From: Undibacterium paludis
Lineage (GTDB): Bacteria > Pseudomonadota > Gammaproteobacteria > Burkholderiales > Burkholderiaceae_D
Assembly: GCF_022568815.1 (NCBI RefSeq)
Contig: NZ_JAKZHX010000005.1
Span: 1 to 64,000, forward strand
DNA length: 64,000 nt
Direction of reading: 5' to 3'
The position numbers and the translations under genes were made by a program. The notes under the pieces were generated by a model, which was not told the DNA's origin, did no database searches, and saw nothing but the letters and a program-made list of their open reading frames with translations. Of this stretch, positions 59,168-64,000 are shown in pieces; within the stretch, counting starts at the first letter, position 1; the number at the start of each line of letters is the position of its first letter.

Positions 59168-60013
59168 ATGTTTTTGCACATCGCCATGTTGATTAAAGAT
59201 GCACCTGATCAAAGCCTTCGCCCATCCTTTTGCCGCTGTCTGCTTAACGTCTTCCTGATTGCCCTGCTTGGCATGAACGTCCCGGCAGCCCAAGCACAGG
59301 ATTTGCAGATATTTACCGAAGACTGGCCACCCATCAGTTTTGGCAGCGGCAACAAGGCTGAAGGCATGGCGGTCGAAGTGGTACAAGCCTTGCAGGCGCA
59401 TATAGGCAGTACCCAGCCGATACAGGTCGTCCCCTGGGCACGCGGCTACAAGGCCTTGCTGGAAGAGCCTAACACCCTGCTGTTTACCGTAGGCCGGTCA
59501 GAGGAAAGAGAAAAGCTGATGGTCTTGCTGGGGCCTATCGCCCTCTCCACCACCTCGCTGTATACACGCAAAGGCAATGCCGCCCGCCTGCAAAGCCTGG
59601 GGGACGAGATACAAAAGCTCAAGGTCGGCGCTTACCGCTCCAGCATCTTCGCTGATACGGCGCGCAAGAAAGGCTTCCAGAATATAGAGCAGGCACCCAC
59701 GCCACAAGTCATCGCCAATATGCTGCTGGCAAAACGTTTTGACTTATGGGTGGAAGGTAGCCTGGTCGTGTCGTCAGTATTAAAAGACATCGGCCACAAC
59801 GCCGATGAAGTAGAAAAAGTTAAAGTCCTCGACAGCCTGGAACTCTACCTGGCGTTTTCGTCCCAGACCCCGGCCACGACCATCAAGATCTGGGAAGACG
59901 CCTTGCGCTGGCTGAAGAAGGATGGCCAGTTCGCCCGCATCCATCAAAAATGGCTGCCAAACGAACCACCACCAATGGCAGTGATCAGGCTGGACCCACC
60001 GGGCAAGCCTTAG
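59168..60013 (+). CDS. Periplasmic substrate-binding protein, family 3
   Basis: A 281-residue protein with a signal-peptide-like stretch (CLLNVFLIALLGMNVPAAQA) and the two-lobed binding fold: IFTEDWPPISFGSGNKAEGM, then VVPWARGYKALLE, LFTVGRSEER and a late IHQKWLPNE. Members bind amino acids or similar compounds, either for an ABC transporter or free-standing. No transporter gene is near. Several possible starts exist (59162 TTG, 59168, 59186); none has a clear ribosome site. Confidence 0.82.
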   Translation: MFLHIAMLIKDAPDQSLRPSFCRCLLNVFLIALLGMNVPAAQAQDLQIFTEDWPPISFGSGNKAEGMAVEVVQALQAHIGSTQPIQVVPWARGYKALLEEPNTLLFTVGRSEEREKLMVLLGPIALSTTSLYTRKGNAARLQSLGDEIQKLKVGAYRSSIFADTARKKGFQNIEQAPTPQVIANMLLAKRFDLWVEGSLVVSSVLKDIGHNADEVEKVKVLDSLELYLAFSSQTPATTIKIWEDALRWLKKDGQFARIHQKWLPNEPPPMAVIRLDPPGKP

Positions 60014-60025
60014 TCTATTGTAGAC

Positions 60026-60643
60026 TCAAGCCATCTGGATGTTTTCCAGATTGAACGCAAATGGCGTTGCGTTTTTACCTGGGCCACCGCCTGTCATGAC
60101 GATGTCTGCACTGGCTATGCCGAGCAATGACAACTCCGTATTGATGCTGGAGATGATGGCCGAGTTCATGACCTGCCCCTGCACGACCTGGGAAGCCACG
60201 CCTATCCAGATGGTTGGCTTGAATTCGAACAAGGCTTTTTGTTGTGGTGCAATGGAAGTCTTGATAGCCAGCAATTGCCCGCCTTTATAGATGGATGCAT
60301 TGACCGCGCCTTTCGGCAAATTATTCAGTAGCTGCACCTCCTTGGGACTACTGCCACTGCCAGCGGCAACCAGTCTGTTACCAGAAGTAGTGGACTCCAT
60401 ACTGAACAGTTGACCGCGGTTCGCGCTGAGTTGTGGTGTATGGTTACCATAAGAATCACTCGCACTTGTGGTCATGTTCACGGGGAAAGTAAAGGGATAA
60501 TTATCACCCGGGCCGCAATTTTTGATGACTTTCCAGGCAACTGCCAACTCGTCAAAATTGGTCGCCACATTCTTCTGGAAAATAACGATCTCAGAATTAT
60601 TTGTATCGTTTGAATTGTTGATGAAATTGAGACTGACGTTCAT
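60026..60643 (-). CDS. Uncharacterised beta-rich protein
   Basis: A 205-residue protein I cannot assign to a family. It begins MNVSLNFINNSNDTNNSEIV, has many Asn, Ser and Thr, and ends in GGPGKNATPFAFNLENIQ. There is no signal peptide or membrane helix. The pattern of short alternating strands suggests a beta-sandwich. The start at 60643 has AGGA seven bases upstream. It is monocistronic, with 254 bases upstream to the next gene. Confidence 0.75.
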   Translation of the reverse strand: MNVSLNFINNSNDTNNSEIVIFQKNVATNFDELAVAWKVIKNCGPGDNYPFTFPVNMTTSASDSYGNHTPQLSANRGQLFSMESTTSGNRLVAAGSGSSPKEVQLLNNLPKGAVNASIYKGGQLLAIKTSIAPQQKALFEFKPTIWIGVASQVVQGQVMNSAIISSINTELSLLGIASADIVMTGGGPGKNATPFAFNLENIQMA

Positions 60644-60649
60644 GGACAT

Positions 60650-60903
60650 TTCCTATCATAACGGTTCAAGGGAGTGGAGCACTACCGTCCTGGACGAACT
60701 GCGAGAATCTGTTGACGATCTTACTGCACCTGCGCAATCTGAATTCAAGCGGAGCTTATGCGCTGCCCCTCACTCCCGCCAACACAGGCCAGCTACAGAT
60801 CGTCAACAGGTTCAAGGGCCCTGCCAGACCAGGATGTCTCTGACAATAGCATGACTTCAACAATTACCGGCATGCAATCCTGACATCTTCGCCAGTACAA
60901 GCC
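60650..60903. other. Intergenic region with inverted and direct repeats
   Basis: CTGTTGACGATC (60709-60720) and GATCGTCAACAG (60798-60809) are an exact 12-base inverted pair, and GGTTCAAGGG occurs at 60663-60672 and 60809-60818. I find no gene in the region. It probably holds the promoter of the uncharacterised gene at 60026-60643. Confidence 0.6.
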
Positions 60904-61524
60904 TCAGGACAAAAGTGCCACCAGGGCTGTTGGATGTATGTGCCAGCCCAGCAAACCCGCCAGCCCCATCAAGACCCCGAAACCTGTCGGCACCAGAGCC
61001 ACAAAATACAGCCAGCGCTGTTTGGTCAGCGCAGTCACGGCCAGTAAGGAAATCGCTATCGCCAGCAAGGCATCTGACAAGTCAAACTGGTCATCCTTGT
61101 AATTGGCATTGTCGTAATCAACCTGATCTTGCTCTGCCTGCTTTTTCAGTTCATCTTTTTTCTCATGCTGCTCCCTGGCCAGTTTCGCATAACTATCAAT
61201 GGCGGCCTGATATTCTGCTTTCTGATCAGCCGGTACATTTTTGGCAGCAAGGCGCAGCTGCAATTCCGTTGATTTAGCCAATTCTTCCCGCATATTCCTG
61301 GCCTGGTAGAACGCCCAGTGATCTATCTTGTTGGCTTGTGATTGCTGCATGGCCTGGACAATATTGTCATCCTTGACCTTGCAGATACCCATAAAGGTCG
61401 CCAGCAGGGCCACAGTGATGGCTACCCAGATATTCAATTGATGGCTGACCTGGTCTTTTTTGTCCTGACTGTCGTCTGCCGGCTCGTTCAGTTGCTCGAC
61501 GGTTTCCATTGGGTCTATATCCAT
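60904..61524 (-). CDS. DUF4337 membrane protein
   Basis: A 206-residue protein with one N-terminal helix (NIWVAITVALLATFMGICKV), a charged coiled region (residues about 90-140) and two C-terminal helices (the latter ends LLGWHIHPTALV). This is the DUF4337 layout; function unknown. The start at 61524 has AGAGG six bases upstream. It is divergent from the sensor kinase gene. Confidence 0.85.
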   Translation of the reverse strand: MDIDPMETVEQLNEPADDSQDKKDQVSHQLNIWVAITVALLATFMGICKVKDDNIVQAMQQSQANKIDHWAFYQARNMREELAKSTELQLRLAAKNVPADQKAEYQAAIDSYAKLAREQHEKKDELKKQAEQDQVDYDNANYKDDQFDLSDALLAIAISLLAVTALTKQRWLYFVALVPTGFGVLMGLAGLLGWHIHPTALVALLS

Positions 61525-61738
61525 ATTTACCTCTATGCTTAAAATGACATCACCGCAGTATTGTCGCACCAACTAAAGCTTTTTTGCCAATAGTAGAAGA
61601 TGACAAGGTAAAAAAAGCTTTTACTCCCCGATTTCCGGAATTCGTCCGTATTTTTTCGTTTCCGTCGGAAAAGAGGAGACGAAAACCTCATAGACAATTA
61701 TTCTTGGCAGCAATCGAAAAAACAACAAGGAAACCATC

Positions 61739-62989
61739 ATGTTCACGACTGCCTGGTTCATTCTTCGCGCCAGTTTTGGCTGGAGTACGCTGATCCTGTT
61801 TACCTCCATATTCATCGTCAATGGCATTTTCAAAAACCGTATGCCTGGTGAATTTATTCTCATTCCTTTTGGTCTGGTGGCCCTGGTCATGGGTGTCAGT
61901 TTTTCGCACGTACGCAGGGTGAGACTGATTTCGAGCAAGGTTGACGCCACCACCCTGGCCAACCGTCAACGCCGACAGATAGAAATCCCGCTCGAAGCCA
62001 GCGAAGCCTTCGACCTGGTCGACGCCGCCATACGTGAATTGCCGGGTGTGGAACATACCGAAAGCACCAGGGACAGCCTGCAAATACGCACCAAGATCAA
62101 ACGCATAGACCCGTATCAGCCTAATTTCATCGATGAACTGAAGTTGTTGGACTTTCTGACGACCAAACGCAATCAGATCCTGGCGACGATCACACCCGGT
62201 GATGGCGTCGGTAGTCTGACCCTGATCTGCGAACCGGAGCGTCCGGCCTGGACAGATTTATTCCTGGTCGATAATGGCACCAACCTGGAAAATGCCGAAG
62301 CCATCACTCGCGCCATCACCCGGCGCATCGCAGAGCGCAGGCGCAAGGAAAAAGCCAGCGTTACCCAATCCGTCACCGAAAAAGAATTGACCGTCGCCAA
62401 ACTCAATCTGCTGCATGCCCAGGTGGAGCCGCACTTTCTGTACAATACCCTGGCCAGCGCACAATTGCTGACGCGGGCTGATCCGGCAGCAGCCGACCAG
62501 ATGCTGGGTAACCTGATCACCTATTTGCGCCACTCCCTGCCACGTACCGAGGACACCGCTTCCAGCATAGGGGAAGAACTGGAACGTTCCGTCGCCTATC
62601 TGGACATCATGAAGATACGCATGGGTGCCCGCCTGAATATACAAATTCAGGTACCGGCAGAGCTGAAAACCCTGCCCTTTCCCATGATGATGCTGCAAAC
62701 CCTGGTAGAAAACGCCATCAAGCACGGGCTGGAACCCAAGACCGGCGGCGGCACCATCTGGATCATCGCCAGGCTGCATGAAAACAATGTCGCCGTCACG
62801 GTTGCTGACGACGGCAATGGCCTGGGTTCAGAAATCGCCGGGACCGGCATCGGCTTGAAAAATGTCAGGGAAAGGCTGCGTCTGGCCTATGGCAACCGGG
62901 CCAGTTTTGTCCTGGTTGGCAATTTCCCCAGCGGGGTGGCGGCGACCATCACCGTACCGGCCGACGAGACCGGAGATCATCATGCCTAA
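61739..62989 (+). CDS. LytS-type sensor histidine kinase
   Basis: A 416-residue kinase with two N-terminal helices (residues about 10-30 and 40-60), then a cytoplasmic region and the His_kinase domain (VEPHFLYNTLASAQLL, phosphoacceptor His) and an ATPase lobe with TLVENAIKHGL and GTGIGLKNVRERL. It has almost no external loop, so it probably senses from within the membrane. AAGGAAACC precedes the ATG. The stop overlaps the response-regulator gene by eight bases. Confidence 0.95.
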   Translation: MFTTAWFILRASFGWSTLILFTSIFIVNGIFKNRMPGEFILIPFGLVALVMGVSFSHVRRVRLISSKVDATTLANRQRRQIEIPLEASEAFDLVDAAIRELPGVEHTESTRDSLQIRTKIKRIDPYQPNFIDELKLLDFLTTKRNQILATITPGDGVGSLTLICEPERPAWTDLFLVDNGTNLENAEAITRAITRRIAERRRKEKASVTQSVTEKELTVAKLNLLHAQVEPHFLYNTLASAQLLTRADPAAADQMLGNLITYLRHSLPRTEDTASSIGEELERSVAYLDIMKIRMGARLNIQIQVPAELKTLPFPMMMLQTLVENAIKHGLEPKTGGGTIWIIARLHENNVAVTVADDGNGLGSEIAGTGIGLKNVRERLRLAYGNRASFVLVGNFPSGVAATITVPADETGDHHA

Positions 62990-63752
62990 ATGTGTTATCG
63001 CCGAAGACGAGAGCCTGTTGCGTGAAGCCCTGTTGCAGCAACTGAGCCTGGCCTGGCCAGAGCTGGACATCGTTGCTGCCTGCGATGATGGAGGCAGCGC
63101 CCTCGAGGCAATTGCCGAACACCAGCCCGACGTGGTTTTTCTGGACATACGCATGCCTGGCCTCAGCGGTCTGGAAGTCGCCTCGGCCATGAGCCAGGCC
63201 AGCCCGCACAGCCAGATAGTCTTTGTCACTGCCTATAACCAGTATGCCATTGACGCCTTTGAAAAAGGCGCCGTTGACTACCTGTTGAAACCAATCTCGC
63301 CAGAGCGTTTGCTGGCGACCGTGAAGCGCCTGCAACTGCGCATGATGACGGGCGCGGTCGACCTGCAAGCGATCAGCAGACTGGTCAGCCAGCTCAGCGG
63401 TGGTCCGGCCGACATGCCCAAACCGGAACCGCTGGTATGGATAACCGCCAGTGTCGGCAATGAAACCCGCCTGATCATGGTCGATGATATCGCCTACTTC
63501 CAGGCTGACAGCAAATACACCGTGGTCATGTCTGCCGAGGGTGAATCCCTGTTGCGCAAACCCATACGTGATCTGTTACAGGTGCTGGACAATTCCCTGT
63601 TCAAGCAAATCCACAGATCGACCATCGTCAATATGCGCGCCATTGCTTCCATCACCAGGGACGAATCAGGCAAGGGTATTGTCAGGCTGAAGAACCGGCC
63701 TGAGACACTGAGTGTCAGCCAGCCCTTCATGAACCTGTTCAGAAATATGTGA
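62982..63752 (+). CDS. LytTR family response regulator
   Basis: A 256-residue regulator: receiver domain (CVIAEDESLL at the start, VVFLDIRMPG with the phosphorylated Asp, AVDYLLKPIS) and a C-terminal LytTR DNA-binding domain (YFQADSKYTVVMS, then KQIHRSTIVN). It starts inside the end of the kinase gene, the usual pairing. Targets are likely near, perhaps the gene downstream. Confidence 0.95.
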   Translation: MPKCVIAEDESLLREALLQQLSLAWPELDIVAACDDGGSALEAIAEHQPDVVFLDIRMPGLSGLEVASAMSQASPHSQIVFVTAYNQYAIDAFEKGAVDYLLKPISPERLLATVKRLQLRMMTGAVDLQAISRLVSQLSGGPADMPKPEPLVWITASVGNETRLIMVDDIAYFQADSKYTVVMSAEGESLLRKPIRDLLQVLDNSLFKQIHRSTIVNMRAIASITRDESGKGIVRLKNRPETLSVSQPFMNLFRNM

Positions 63753-63759
63753 GTCATCC

Positions 63760-64000
63760 ATGACTGCAAAAATAATGAATGCTGCTGCCTGGGCGCAGAC
63801 AGCAAAGGCCTTGCTCGCCCTGTCGGCTGCTGTCAGCCTGAATGTACTTGACCAGCAGGACGACAAGGGTAATTACCTGTATGCCCGTGGCCGCCACAAA
63901 TATTTTGGCATAGGTGCGCTGGTGATCTTCTTCGCTGTATTTTCCGGCTATGGCATGGCGCATATGCTGGCCACCATGGCCAATGTCAGTGCGACAGGTG
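63760..64000 (+). CDS. Membrane protein, 3' end outside window
   Basis: ATG at 63760, seven bases after the response-regulator stop; the frame is open to the right edge (80 codons). It has a predicted helix near the end (YFGIGALVIFFAVFSGYG). No recognised family. Co-transcription with the two-component pair is likely. Confidence 0.7.
   Translation, partial: MTAKIMNAAAWAQTAKALLALSAAVSLNVLDQQDDKGNYLYARGRHKYFGIGALVIFFAVFSGYGMAHMLATMANVSATG

Noticed and set aside
1..64000. CRISPR arrays, insertion sequences, prophage, tRNA and rRNA genes
   Set aside because: I looked for regularly spaced repeats, transposase or integrase motifs, clover-leaf segments and conserved rRNA sequences and found none that I could support. 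The tandem repeats seen are only two or three units long.

Overview
The window looks like a chromosomal segment of a betaproteobacterium of the order Burkholderiales, most likely Oxalobacteraceae (Undibacterium/Janthinobacterium/Massilia-like). This is an inference from the moderately high GC, the linkage of an FmdB-type zinc ribbon gene, a DUF502 gene and aspS, and the style of the beta-oxidation cluster. I saw no rRNA, tRNA, CRISPR array, transposase or phage gene.

Layout. (1) 3-11876: the 3' part of a very large non-ribosomal peptide synthetase (NRPS) whose frame is open through the left edge: tail of a carrier domain, then C-C-A-PCP, C-A-PCP, C-A-PCP-TE. (2) 12020-20064, minus strand: a fatty-acid beta-oxidation cluster (TetR regulator, acyl-CoA dehydrogenase, FadN-like dehydrogenase/hydratase, thiolase, alpha/beta hydrolase, enoyl-CoA hydratase/isomerase). 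Several hairpins punctuate it, and a 12-bp inverted motif near its promoter recurs upstream of a second TetR gene at 20977. (3) 20284-32044: housekeeping genes (hslR, DUF429, cardiolipin synthase, EEP phosphodiesterase, nudB, a cache protein, a lipoprotein, aspS, DUF502, FmdB, sodium symporter). (4) 32455-40767: Bax-inhibitor-1 protein, M28 peptidase, GNAT protein, and the sbcD-sbcC pair. (5) 40806-43378: a DUF4279 gene remnant, a YkgJ-type cysteine-cluster protein, and two divergent, homologous spermidine-synthase-like genes; the plus-strand one has low GC. (6) 43477-56369: small regulators and enzymes, typically one regulator next to its likely target (AraC/monooxygenase, Lrp/LysE exporter, TetR/hydrolase, LysR/SDR), an OPT-family transporter with a repeat-rich leader, and a 160-bp imperfect palindrome. 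(7) 56580-64000: a large FecR/DUF6600 exported protein, a periplasmic binding protein, two poorly known proteins, and a LytS/LytTR-type two-component pair running into a membrane protein cut by the right edge.

The least ordinary items are the tandem condensation domains of the NRPS with a variant HHAVTDR motif, a complete intrinsic terminator in the leader of the sodium symporter gene, the shared GAACG-N2-CGTAC motif of two TetR genes, the divergent spermidine-synthase-like pair, and the 160-bp palindromic repeat that supplies a stop codon to a neighbouring gene. Family assignments rest on motif recognition by eye; no database search was possible.
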